Source of the DNA: Dermanyssus gallinae
Lineage: Eukaryota > Arthropoda > Arachnida > Mesostigmata > Dermanyssidae
Assembly: GCA_003439945.1 (NCBI GenBank)
Contig: QVRM01006426.1
Coordinates: forward strand, 85,506 to 149,505
Reading direction: 5' to 3'
DNA: 64,000 nucleotides
Under the pieces are notes generated by a model. The model saw only the letters and a list, made by a program, of their open reading frames with translations. It was not told where the DNA came from and did not search any database. This document shows positions 46,861 to 57,234 of this stretch, piece by piece. Numbering within the stretch: position 1 is the stretch's first letter; every line of letters begins with the position of its first letter. Position numbers and translations under genes: made by a program.

Positions 46861-46873
46861 TGGTTTGCGTGTC

Positions 46874-48245
46874 TTATATTTCACTGTTACAACTAAGCAG
46901 GTATTTCACACGTTCCTGCAGTGATTGTGCGTCGATTGACGCGCATCGGGTTAAGTGGTAGCGGTTGATGTTACATTCTTCACAAAATTTGCACACACAT
47001 TCGTCAATTTCACAACACGCTTCTTTCAGACATATATGATGGTGATAACTATGCCAGGTTATCCTACACAACAGTGTCCGATTTGTTTGTAGAGCCTTTT
47101 TCCACTTATCTGTGGAGAAGGCTGGTCCCTCTGTATAGTTCTGCATTACAAAATTAATATTCCTTTCTTCTCTAAACACTAGGTATTGGCCCAAGGCATC
47201 TGCACTGAATGGTATTCCGTCAGATATGAGGTCCTCCGTAAAGGTTCTCTATCCACACAGTTCGAACGCTAGTGTCGCCGATGCATTCCTAGGTAGTTCA
47301 AGTGCACGTTGTATAAAGCAGTTCTTAACTCGGTCGATGTTTTTGAGGTCTGTCAGCTTAAGGTAAGGCGCAATCACTGGTAAGCTATATCGAACTATGG
47401 TGCAATTTTTATTCTAAAAAGGTTGACGGCAATTTTTAGGTCAGTGTCACGAAGTTCTCCAATAAGCATCTTAGCTGCCGTTGCTTTGGCCCGTTTTTCT
47501 TCTATGTGCCTTCCAAACGAGAGTCTTGAAGTTAGCGTCACTCCCAAGTATGGGAAGTAACTTACTAACTCTACAGGGACGCCGTTTATCTTTATACGGC
47601 GATCTGCGGTGGCATATGCTCCTCCGCGACTGAAACGTAGGACTTTTGTCTTGTTTATATTTATTGTCAGTCTATTCTCATTGCACCACTTTGCCGATTC
47701 GCTGAGGTAAAACTGTAAGTGGTCTCGGGATTTTGCGAGAACGACCAGGTCATCAGCATAAAATGCATGTGGTGCTTTTACTTTTCGTAGAATTTCCGTC
47801 AGACCTGCCACGTATAGGATGAATAGGAACGGACTTATAGAGTCTCCCTGGGCGACACCAGATCTCTGTATGATTGGGTCCCTGACGTAATGGTCGCCGT
47901 TTTTAATAAAGATGTGGTTATAAGCTAACATGTCATGCAAGAGGTTGTACATCGGGCCCGTAATTGCGTATCTGCCGTGAATGACTTGCAAAAGACGATC
48001 CTTGGATACGCAGTTAAAGGCGGTTTTAAAGTCAACAAATGCTGCGTAAGTCATTTCTCCTTGAGCCTTCCGTTCTTCTACATGGTCCAGTACAAACTTC
48101 AAAGCGTCTGCAGTTGAGCGTTTTTGAAGAAATCCGTGTTGTTCAGTTGGGAGTTCATCGATTGTGCGCTCGTAGAGCCTATTCAAAGATTTTCTTGTGC
48201 AATTAGTATGGTTCGAAGCAAAATTGATGGTTCTAGCCTATTCCT
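46874..48245 (-). pseudogene. CZ-type LINE, 5'-truncated, RT and C-terminal finger
   Basis: The RT frame (48186-47395) contains LPTEQHGFLQKRSTADAL, motif A (FVDFKTAFNCVSKD), motif B (SGVAQGDSISPFLF), motif C (FYADDLVV), motif D (ININKTKVLRFSRGG) and motif E (FPYLGV). After frameshifts at about 47395-47200 the C-terminal part (to 46874) has ICRITWHSYHHHICL and then CVCKFCEECNINRYHLTRC, the Cys/His finger typical of this group. All RT catalytic residues are kept, but the frame is broken before the finger and the endonuclease half is missing. Confidence 0.85.
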
Positions 48246-48736
48246 AATTACGAGTCCATTTTTAAGTTGCGAAATCATATATATTTTCTAAGGCTGGTCG
48301 ATGTTTTTGAGGTCTGTCAGCGTTTTTCTAAATGTTTTTCTATCTAGTGAGTTGTTCACAGAAATCAGCGATGTTTCTTAATATTCTTCCCTAAACTACG
48401 TTCGTTGAAAGCGAAAAAGCTGATCATACGTTTTCTTTACTGTATGTGTAAATGTGACTTTATATACACAACTCAACTACCGGACTGACAAGCCTTACAG
48501 TTGTCCCTAAAGAAAAGGTTCTCTAACACTATTCATGGCTTCATGACCTGTTTTCAAAAATCCGTTATTCTAAAAGGGCAGTACAACGAGCACGAATCAG
48601 TTTTAGATAATCTCGTACCTTTTTTTTCGTACTTAAATTTATTAGTCTGGTCGACGAAAGGTTACCGCAATGGTTTCTTGCGAGGCCATATATACTACGG
48701 GTACCTTAGCAAGCTTTTGCTCCACTGTCCGTCAAC

Positions 48737-48786
<50 letters not shown>

Positions 48787-49065
48787 GGGTCATTCATTTC
48801 GTTCTGCACTTATTGCGAGGTTTAGTACAACGCGGCAAGAAAATATTTTTTCCCAATGGAAGGAGGATGCGGAAACGGAGAGAGAGAGTGAAGTTTATAA
48901 AAGTAGTTATTCTGCCTTTTTCTCCTACATAGTTGTGCGAAATCTACGTTTGCGGGAGAACCAGTCAACGCACGAAGGAACTGATTATACCGGCGTGTTC
49001 TTCTGCTACACCCATAATCACACATGCACACGCACACACTGAGACAATAGCCAGATGACAGTCTC
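48246..49065. other. No recognisable gene; TA microsatellite inside
   Basis: A (TA)n run lies at 48741-48783. Bases 48296-48320 repeat 25 bp of the neighbouring LINE exactly (47332-47356). Otherwise no signature. Confidence 0.5.
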
Positions 49066-49069
49066 ATCG

Positions 49070-49480
49070 CCGCCCGCCAGCCCGAATAGACAGGCCAGCA
49101 GCTCGCCCACCCTTCTCCCTCTCGAGGTTCGGAATGAAGGTACCACACTACTCCTACCCGACATTTTGACATACAGTCACCTCGCGATTCCGCGTTACGC
49201 CCCGGAATATACTCACCTCCCCCCCCCCCTCCCCGGTGGCTCGACCCACTCCAGAGCAGGGGTTCCCCACCACTGCGAAAGGCAGCAGCGGAGCCAGACG
49301 GTCCTCTCGCCGGGAAGTCTGTGTTCATGTGGCTAATTCGCGCTCGTTGTGCCTATTAAGCCAAGACAGCAGGCGTCCCAGTCGGTACCACCGGGTTGCT
49401 AAAGCCCAGGGCGTTGACCGACCGGCCCGGGTTTCGTGTGCAGCACACTTCCCCCGTGCATTTAAAGTAGCCTTAACAAC
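49070..49480 (-). repeat. Repeat G, minus-strand copy
   Basis: Counterpart of 10471-10865. On the minus strand it shows cggtggtacc, gacgcctgctg with cttggcttaatagg, gcgagaggacc and tctattcgggc in the same order. Its 5' edge overlaps the left arm of the large inverted repeat. Confidence 0.6.
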
Positions 49481-49921
49481 CATCGAATGGGCGATGACGA
49501 AATGGCAATATGAATTCGTTGCCACTCAATTAAATATCGTATGCCTTGCCTTCCGCGCCAACAAAAGTGACCTCAAGAAAGTTACTATTGGGAGTTTATT
49601 TCAACACCGGAAAGAGAGTCATAGGGTAACTATGACTCTCTTGCCGGTGTTGGTCCACTGGCGCGCGAGCTACGCGTGCTGCGGGACCCTTCACGCGAAA
49701 ATATAAAGTTTGTTAGTTTGTGTAAACTCCCAATAGTAGCTTTCTTGAGGTCACTTTTGTTGGCGCGGGAGGCAAGGCATACAATATTTGATTGAGTGGC
49801 AACGAAGTCATATTGTCATTTTGCCATGGCCCATTCGAGGGTTGTTAAGGCTACTTTAAATGTACGGGGGAAGTGTGCTGCACACGAAACCCGGGCCGGT
49901 CGGTCAACGCCTTGAGCTTTA
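49397..49921. repeat. Large nested inverted repeat
   Basis: The left arm (about 49397-49598) and right arm (about 49727-49921) are reverse complements with scattered differences. Near 49440 the left arm reads tttcgtgtgcagcacactt; near 49880 the right arm reads aagtgtgctgcacacgaaa. A second hairpin (49599-49648; accggaaagagagtcatag against ctatgactctcttgccggt) sits inside the loop. The right arm ends where a CZ-LINE fragment begins. Confidence 0.85.
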
Positions 49922-49924
49922 CAA

Positions 49925-50400
49925 TATAGGACCTTAAAAACATAGATAAAATAAAATCTTATTTCATAAAGCGCATTTTAGGCTTTCCAAAGAACGCATC
50001 GGCAACACTCGCACTAGAACTATGCTACGAACACACACTAGTAGAGGATTTAGTACTGGACAACATACCGTTTAGTACACAAATCTTAGAAGCCTACAGA
50101 GAATTTAGAGAAACCCGCAACATGGCATTTGTAATGGGTCTCTATGTCGAGGGTCCTGCTTTTTGCAGCAATAAATGGAAACTGTCATCACAGAAAAATA
50201 GATCTATAATATGCCGAACAACATAACATGGCTACCACCACCTTATGTGCTTAAGAGGAAATTGTTATGAAATTGACGAATGCGTTTGTAAATACTGTGG
50301 CGAGTGCAATATCGGACGATACCACATACTCACTTACTCGTTTATCGAAACACCGTCACTACAAGCACGTGTTAACGATATTCTTAGCCTACAAAATGAT
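49925..50400 (+). pseudogene. CZ-type LINE 3' fragment
   Basis: One frame reads LKNIDKIKSYFIKRILGFP, NASATLALELCYEHTLVEDL, NMAFVMGLYVEGPAFCSNKW, a stop in ICRTT*HGYHHLMCL, then EIDECVCKYCGECNIGRYH. It matches the C-terminal part of the minus-strand copy at 47.3-46.9 kb. Only the tail of the protein is present, with at least one nonsense codon. Confidence 0.8.
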
Positions 50401-50487
50401 ATGTGAACTTTTGTTATACACTACCAATTTTTTTTTTTTTACTATGCGAACATATTTATTAAAATTAATTTGTCGTCTGCTACCGTG

Positions 50488-51553
50488 ATGTTCGAATGTG
50501 CAACGTGTTCGCTCCCGTTTAAATAGGGAGAACAACTGGTTATTTGTAACCAAGGCTGCTCTACTGTGTTTCACGGGGGGTGCCTAAACCCCGTGCCCCC
50601 CGAGGACACACAGTTCGTGTCGTGCGGGTCCTGTGAATCAGTGGAACCCAACTTTGTCCTTATGAAGGAACGTTTGTGTGTGCTACAGTGGAAAGCTGTG
50701 GGCATCACACACGGAGCTCCAGCGACAAGTCGCCAGCAATGAAGCGGCTCCACTGAAGCAACTTGCGCACCCGGAAACCATCGAGGGGTGTTTAAACTCC
50801 ACGCTAAATGAAAAAGTTAGCGTGAAGAAAACCGACGGAACACGGAAAGCGCGGAATAACAAGAAGTCACGGTTGACGGAAGGCGGAGATCTGCTTGTAC
50901 CAACAAAGCCGATCGACGACAGCGCCACCGGAGAGAACGGCAAGGCCGGTCTCTGCGGCGCCAAGCGCAGTGCTACAGCAGCTGGTCTTAACAGCAGCGC
51001 TAGCAGTAGCGGCGGCAACAACAACACCGCCACTACCCTCGAAGAAAATGAGCCGATGGATGACAACACGCCAACGGTAAGGGAAGCCGCAGCGGCCGCA
51101 ACGTCGCCAACGGAGACAACCGCAGAGGCGAGGAAAGACGAGGAAGACAACGATGGTTTTGTCATCGTCCAACGGAGAAGGAGCGGCAAAACAAAGCATC
51201 GTATGCAGAAAGGCAGTGCAGCTGATGGAGTAGGAGATCTTGAAGTGTATGCTGGGCCAGGCAGGTTCAGCGCGCTGAGAGTAGCACGGCTGGCGGCGAA
51301 AACGTCAGCTGTCAACCTACACACATGGCTCGTTAACAGGAGCATTTGTGTAAAGGCAGTATTCAAAATGCGAACGCAGGGAAATGATGCCGTGTTCTGT
51401 GTAGTGCTGGGTGACGGCAAGTACGTAAAGTACAGCAAGAGTGAGTTCTGGCCAAGAGGTATCCTATTTCGTCGTTGGGCTGGTGGTGCTCCCTACAAGA
51501 AAATGGTTATGGAAAGCTTTATCGCGCCTGGCGGTCTGGCTCTTCGCAAGTGA
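50488..51553 (+). pseudogene. CZ-LINE ORF1 with PHD-like zinc finger
   Basis: From ATG 50488 the frame reads MFECATCSLPFK, then TAG (50524-50526), then GEQLVICNQGCSTVFHGGCL and further to VSCGSC. The spacing C-x2-C, C-x3-C, H-x2-C, C-x2-C is that of a PHD finger, a feature known from ORF1 of some CR1-type elements. A small frameshift near 50710 moves to the frame ending at 51553. The remainder has a low-complexity Ala/Thr/Ser region, DNDGFVIVQRRRSG, and a C-terminal block with FWPRGILFRRWAGGAP. As an ORF1 protein it would act in RNA binding and particle assembly. Confidence 0.65.
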
Positions 51554-54381
51554 CTGAACAGATCTAGAGATGCTAACGTAGAGACTACTAGGTCTCTGCG
51601 GCTGCTTCTTTGGAACTAAGAGGAGCAATAGACCTAGCGCCAATTGACATGCTTACGTCGGTGGACATTGCACTCCTTACGGAGATCTACCAGCGGGAGG
51701 AACTGCATATCAATAATATGCGAGGGTTCCACCAGCTGGCAGTTCTACCTGCTGGAGGCCGTGGTAGACCAGTGGGTGGATTATCAATCTACCTACATAA
51801 ACGTTTACCGCCGGCGCAATGTGTGAGGAAGAACAATTTCTATGTGGGTCTCTCGTCTATGAGGGTAAACATAGCCGTCTTCTACCTCCCCCCACACCTT
51901 GACTCGGCAGAGGTCGCTGACACGGTGAGTTCCGGTATATCAGGTTTCGACCTGTCTATGCCAACCATCGTCGGTGGCGACTTCAATGCCCGTATTGATT
52001 GGGCTACTAACGATAAAGGAGAGGTGCTGCTCCAGTTGATGGAATACTTTGATCTGAGATGTGCAAATGCACGCGAAGACCACACGTATATAAGTCATAA
52101 CGGAAGCAGCACCATTGACCTACTGTTTCACAACCTTGTCGATGGCAAAGTTGAAAGCTTCGATGTTCTCAAGGTGGCTGCAAGGAAGCACCTACCGGTG
52201 TCAGCAGTCGCAAATATTCCAGATATCTGGTTTAAGCAGCAAGGCGACCCACACCTGGTTGCCACGAGGCGTGTTGACCTTTCACTACAGGTTGATAGCC
52301 TCGAGGTGGGCTGTGATGTGGATCCTTGTTGTGAACTGCTAGAGAGAACCATGAGAAGTGCAGTCAGGTGGAAGAGACCGGGGCAGAGGAGATCACGACA
52401 GTGGTTTTCTCAGGCTTGCTATCTCGCCCACCGTGGGGTGCTTGAGCTTTTGCGCCAAGCGAGGGTAAAGGCACCACCACAGCTGCTAGCCAGACGCAGG
52501 CTTGACTACTTCAATAGTAGAAAAGCTTACATAAAGCTATGCCTTGACCACAAGCGTGAATACGCTAGGCGGGAGGAAATCCGACTGCTCGAAAGAGCGG
52601 AGCGCAAGCCCTCAGCCTACGTCGTACGGCCTCGTAGGGGGGCGAACCACCTGCTCAGCAACGAACAGGTAACGAGTCACCTGACCGGTCTTCTATATAA
52701 CCGCGAGACGGTACGCCTGGCTCCAATGATTAAGCACCCGCTCACATTGGAGCAGGATACTATGAATCTGCCCTTTGAGGTAGAAGAAGTAAGTCAGGTT
52801 CTGCACTCTCTTCCGAGAGGAAAGAGTGCGGGGCCAGACCAAGTGTACTATGAGCACTGGGTGCAGTCTGAGCCACTTTTGGCAAACCATCTTTGTGATT
52901 TCTTCAACGAGATCATGAAGAGGGGACAAATGCCAGGAGCCTGGCATATCGCCAGGCTTTCTCTTTTATTTAAGGGTAAGCATGGTGATGACAGACGAGA
53001 CCCAAACTTATACCGCGGTATAGCGTCTGAAAGGACGCTGAAGAAGATCTTCTGCAAATTGGTTATAAAACGGATCGAGTACGTTGTCGACCAGACCCTT
53101 CCACCGGAGCAATTCGGCTTTCGAAGAGATCGAGGAACGCGTGATGCAATCCATGTGCTTCAGTCAGAGATAGAGCGAGCTGTGGCAAAGCCCGGAGGCC
53201 ATTTGTATGCAATCTTTTTAGACTGCGTCAAGGCTTTCGACAAAGCACCTCGAGATCTCGTGGTAAAGTCATTCCGATACGCAGGGATTGGTGGCTCTCT
53301 TCTGAGCGTAATTTCCAGTTTCTTTGATGAGGACACCTTACTGGTACAAGGTGAGCAGGAAGTGTTGCAGGTAAGCTAAAATGTGGGAACCCCGCAAGGC
53401 GACCCATTGAGTTGCGTCTCCTTCACTCTTCTGCTTGCCGATTTTGTTGATTATATTCGACAAGAGTTCCAGAAGGCCACAGTTGTGATGTACGCAGATG
53501 ACATAGTGGTCGCTCATCACGACCTGGGTGCCATCAAGCGCATCACTTCTCTGGCGGAGGTGTTCCTTGTCTCAAGAGGGCTGGAAATAAACGCCATGAA
53601 GACCAAGGCTATGAAATTCAGAAGAGGAGGTCGATTGGCTGCTAAAGACGTTATGCGTTGCGGCGGCCAATCCTTGGAATTCGTTAACTCTTTCCGGTAT
53701 CTGGGGCTTCGGCTTCATTATACTGGGACGACCTTCACTGCTCACATCGTCGAGACAGCGCGCACAGCCCTAATTTCTCTTTATGGAGAAATAGTCGATG
53801 TCCGGCGGCTGTCCGTCCCGACGGCAGTGGCGCTTTTCTACCTCAAGGTTGTTCCGGCGCTGATGTATGGTCTTGACAGAGTATGGGAACACCTCACTCG
53901 GGCAAACTTTGGTTTGCTTGAAAGGTGTTTTACAATGTACATGAAGCGAGTACTTTGCCTGTCAATGCGGGCAAGGAGCCGCTTTGTGTACCTAATGTCA
54001 GGCTGTGCACCAGTTGTCGAGATCATTCGATTGAGGTTGAAGACGCCGCGTACAGTACCATTCGAGAGCTTTATCTCGGAATGGGAAAATAAAGTTGAAC
54101 AAGTCCGACGAGAGGTCGGAGACCTGGATATGTTCAGGGCCTTTCACCTCTGGTCTGGTCTTGCGTGTGACAATTGCCACGTCTATACCAGATACATAGT
54201 TCATGGCTATCATCACCTGGTTTGTTCGAATACGAGCTTCCACGAAGAGTACACCGAGTGCGTCTGTCGACTGTGCTCTCAGGCGTGTACGAAGTTTCAT
54301 GCAATTGCCTGCCTGGCCCTTGCGAAGAGATCACTGCACTGCCTCTCTCGTATAACATGCCGCGAGGAGCTGAGTGTATAA
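51554..54381 (+). pseudogene. CZ-LINE ORF2: AP endonuclease and reverse transcriptase
   Basis: The frame after the ORF1 stop gives SLRLLLWN, the usual start of the AP endonuclease. A 1-nt shift near 51615 moves to the frame that continues to 54381. Endonuclease motifs are LLTEIY, GGDFNARI (near 51975), STIDLLFHN and RKHLPVS. RT motifs are EQFGFRRDRGT, FLDCVKAFDKAPRD (A), GTPQGDPLS (B), MYADDIVV (C, 53491-53502), MKTKAMKFRRGG (D) and FRYLGL (E). One TAA (53377-53379) interrupts the frame just before motif B. The end has CDNC, HGYHHLVC and CVCRLCSQACTKFHAIAC. Confidence 0.85.
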
Positions 54382-54432
54382 TTGTATAATATGTATAATT
54401 GTTTATGTTATATGCATACTCAATATGAGTGA

Positions 54433-54438
54433 AATAAA
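54433..54438 (+). terminator. Poly(A) signal of the CZ-LINE
   Basis: AATAAA 52 nt after the ORF2 stop at 54381. Confidence 0.6.
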
Positions 54439-54528
54439 TACGATGATTTAGTACATATTTATTAAAATGACATTTAAGTGTTACAGCGAGATGTAATTAA
54501 CTATCAACACTAGGGCTTGTGGGGAGCG

Positions 54529-57234
54529 CTACCAGTCGAGCTTATCCTCGAGGCAGCCCCTCATTGTGCCCATTATTGCTGCCGCATTGCCGCGTTGAAC
54601 TGCCAGCGATAGTCGCTGAAGTAGAAACTCAAGTGCTCTTTTTCCCCTGTCGCCAGTTCAATTTGTTTGCCAATCTTCTGTAAAAGCGACCATTCCTCAG
54701 GGCCGGGCCCCCCGAGTGTCTCGAATACTAGCGGCACGAAAATGGCGAGCTGGGCATATTTGTTGGTCTTTAGACGTTCAGCCTTGCGTGCTGCGGAGCC
54801 AGCGGAAGATGCACTGGCCTTCAGGTTCGACGGGGCGAGCGTGTCGGTGATAGTCGCATCCTAAACAAGCGCCTTTCCCCTTTCAAAGGGGATAAGGGTG
54901 AGACCGTCTGGTCTCTTTCCATCGCTTCTCAGGAGGCCGGCGGGCTCTCGGATGCACGGTATTAAGGCGGATCTGAAAGCTCTGGTTGTAATCTCATTAA
55001 CCTCGCTGTGACGGCTTTGGCGTCCTTCGGTTCTACTGCAGGACAACCCGTGAGTCCCCCAGATGTCTACCTGTGTTCCACACGGACACCGGTGTTCCTC
55101 GGTTAGCCTTGTCCCCAACCTCAAACCAATGCACAGACGAAAGCTTTCGTGATCTAGTAAAGTGCCTAGGTTTGAGGAGGGGATGGCTTGGAGCCATTTG
55201 CTAGCTCCTTTCTGAACGACCGCACGTAGTCGGGCTTTGTCTGCCGTGGTTAGTGCGTCAGAGAGCAAGCGCTGGTACTTCATGGAGACGATGAGGTCGT
55301 CATAGGACCTCTGCAGGTGTTTGTTTGTCTCTGGGAGTAGGCCTGCGAGGTTCTTGAACTTCGTATCCGCAACTTCTTTGGTGTCCTGGAAAGCCTGCAG
55401 GGCCATGGGTGGGCTGATGTGCCGAACAGTGCTCTCTGAGGCGTGTAATGATGAAGCGTGGCAGCTCGCTGCTAGGTCTGCTGTAGAACGAATCCCCAGG
55501 CCTCCGAATCTAAGGGGGAAAGTAGCTTGAGCCCAGTTGTTGTCGGCCAGCGTAAGATTTAGAAGGTCACTAAGGCTGATCCTTAGGCTTTCGTCCAGGT
55601 CCCGAAGAAGATCTTGGTTTGGTCCGACGTCCGTGCTGCGGAGGATATGGACGATTCTTGCTGAGCCCAGGGACGATTTCAATAGGTGATACGCGCTGTG
55701 GGGACTGAGCAGGTTTAGCCGGGTTAGACGGGAGCGGAGGCTCTCTATTTTACCTGCGAGTTCCGGACGAATGGCGGCAGACCCCACTGGGGACCCCAGG
55801 AGCGTCATGTCTGCTGCCTCGACGAGTTTGCACCCGGGAAGAAGAGCCTCCAAGGCGGATAGGTTAGGGTGACTTTGGTAGATAAGCTCGCACTTCTCGG
55901 AGTTGAGCTCAAGCCCGCTCTTCAGTCTGAAGTCAGCAACTCTCTTGATGTTTGCTAGTACTACAGGTGCTTCTCCTCCAATAGTGCCGTCGTCTAGGTA
56001 CCAGAGGTTTAAGGGAGACTGGATAGAGTCGACCAGTTCCTTAATGGCTAAGCAAAACAGTGGCGGACCAAGGGGGTCGCCCTGTTGTACGCCGCTGCAT
56101 GAGAAAATCGTCTTATCATCAAGTGAAAGCTCCGACCTGGATCTGTAGGCTTGGTCAACCAGGGGGGCCGCCTCTGCTCCTAGTTTCACTGTGATCTTTG
56201 CCGCAATTCTGCGGAAAACTGAGGAGATAACGATTGGGCGAAGCGACCCAGTCGGCTTTTTTATTGCGATGAGGCGTCCCCCAAAAAGAATAGGGCGGAT
56301 GGCCTCAGGAACTGTTCCACTTCTGAAGATGTCCACCACTTTTTCCAGGTCACGCAGTAAACGGCTGGCAATATATGCGTTAGTTGTGGCAAGGAGGTCT
56401 CTGAGATGGCGCGGCCGCAAGCCGTCCATACCTGCAGTGGACCCCGCCGGAAAGGTCCACACAGCCTCGCGGAGCAGTTCTGCACTGGTGATAGGTGGAT
56501 CGGCGTACGGTGGTCTTGGAGGCAGGTCGAGGTCGGCCGGTTCTCTAGGATGTTTTGAAGTCATTTCCGTGTACGCATCGGCTGCGCAGACCGGGCTCCC
56601 CACAGAAAGCAAAGCTCTCGCGGCGCCTTCGATGTCACCTTCGCCTAGCAGCTTAGTTGCTCGCCTGGCGGCAGCTTCATCGTCGTTACGTTGCTTGTTC
56701 CGATGCGCCCTTGGGACCGATTCGGATGGGGGCTCACGGCCTGATCTGTGGTCCTCGATTCTGTTTCTGATGAATGTAGCCCAAGTGAGACTGTTCCGCT
56801 TTCGGGATGGGGTTCTAAGCACTGTATGCGCAAACAACAGTAGGTTGGCCCAGCTGCGTGTGTCGTTGTTAAGGTGCACTAGAGAAAGTGTGTCGGCCAG
56901 CGCTGCGGCCACTGCAGGCCGGGCGCTTTTGGGGATTGTGTCTAGCCGTTTGTATGCCTTTGTGTACTCGACGAGTTTGTTGCGCAGGTGGGTGCCATCG
57001 ACGTCGTCGACGGGGTAGCTGGCGGAAGGTGGGAGTGAGCGATTGGTGTCCGAGTGCGCTGCCGTCATATGCCGTTTGATTCCCCTGCTTGTAAAGCTCT
57101 TTTGGCAATGCGTGCAAATAACCCTGTTATTGAGGGGAGCGGGGGTTAGACTACCCGTACCCGGCCCGAGGCTGGATTGGTAGACCGCCTGCGGGGGGTC
57201 GTCCGAGTGGCTCGGACCGGCCTTATTTCCGGAG
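54529..57234 (-). pseudogene. R2L-beta ORF2 (C2H2, RT, restriction-like endonuclease), inactive
   Basis: The frame opens at about 57237, has no ATG before the finger CTHCQKSFTSRGIKRHMTAAH (57123-57060), and runs uninterrupted to 54865. RT blocks include ILFGGRLIAIKKPTGSLRPI, motif B (GVQQGDPLGPPLF), motif C (YLDD, 55989-56000), motif D (LNSEKCELI) and motif E (LLGSPV). Motif A is absent: APLVDQAYRSRS joins the flanks directly (near 56160), an in-frame loss of about 65 codons. The knuckle is CPCGTQV-x(4)-THGLSC with a following RHSEVNE. At RPDG then GKALV the expected Trp codon is TAG (TGG to TAG), followed by DATITDT. A 1-nt deletion near 54629 precedes LQRLSLAVQRGNAAA, and the stop is at 54529. 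Confidence 0.85.

Larger units (their letters stand above)
50488..54440 (+). mobile_element. Near full-length CZ-type (APE) LINE
   Basis: ORF1 with a PHD-like finger is followed by ORF2 with an AP-type endonuclease, RT and C-terminal Cys/His finger, then an AATAAA at 54433-54438. It is damaged by a nonsense codon and a frameshift in ORF1, a frameshift at the start of ORF2 and a nonsense codon before RT motif B. It is the only copy of its group here with an endonuclease. The 5' UTR boundary is not visible because another CZ fragment ends at 50400. Confidence 0.85.

Noticed and set aside
48822..49328. 168-codon minus-strand frame, Gly/Ser/Arg-rich
   Set aside because: It coincides with noncoding repeat G; the matching region at 10.5-10.9 kb is not open in the same way, and no domain is visible.
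50683..51438. 251-codon minus-strand frame, Ser/Leu-rich
   Set aside because: Antisense shadow of the low-complexity part of CZ-LINE ORF1.
56191..57018. 275-codon plus-strand frame
   Set aside because: Antisense shadow of the R2L-beta ORF2; no family signature.
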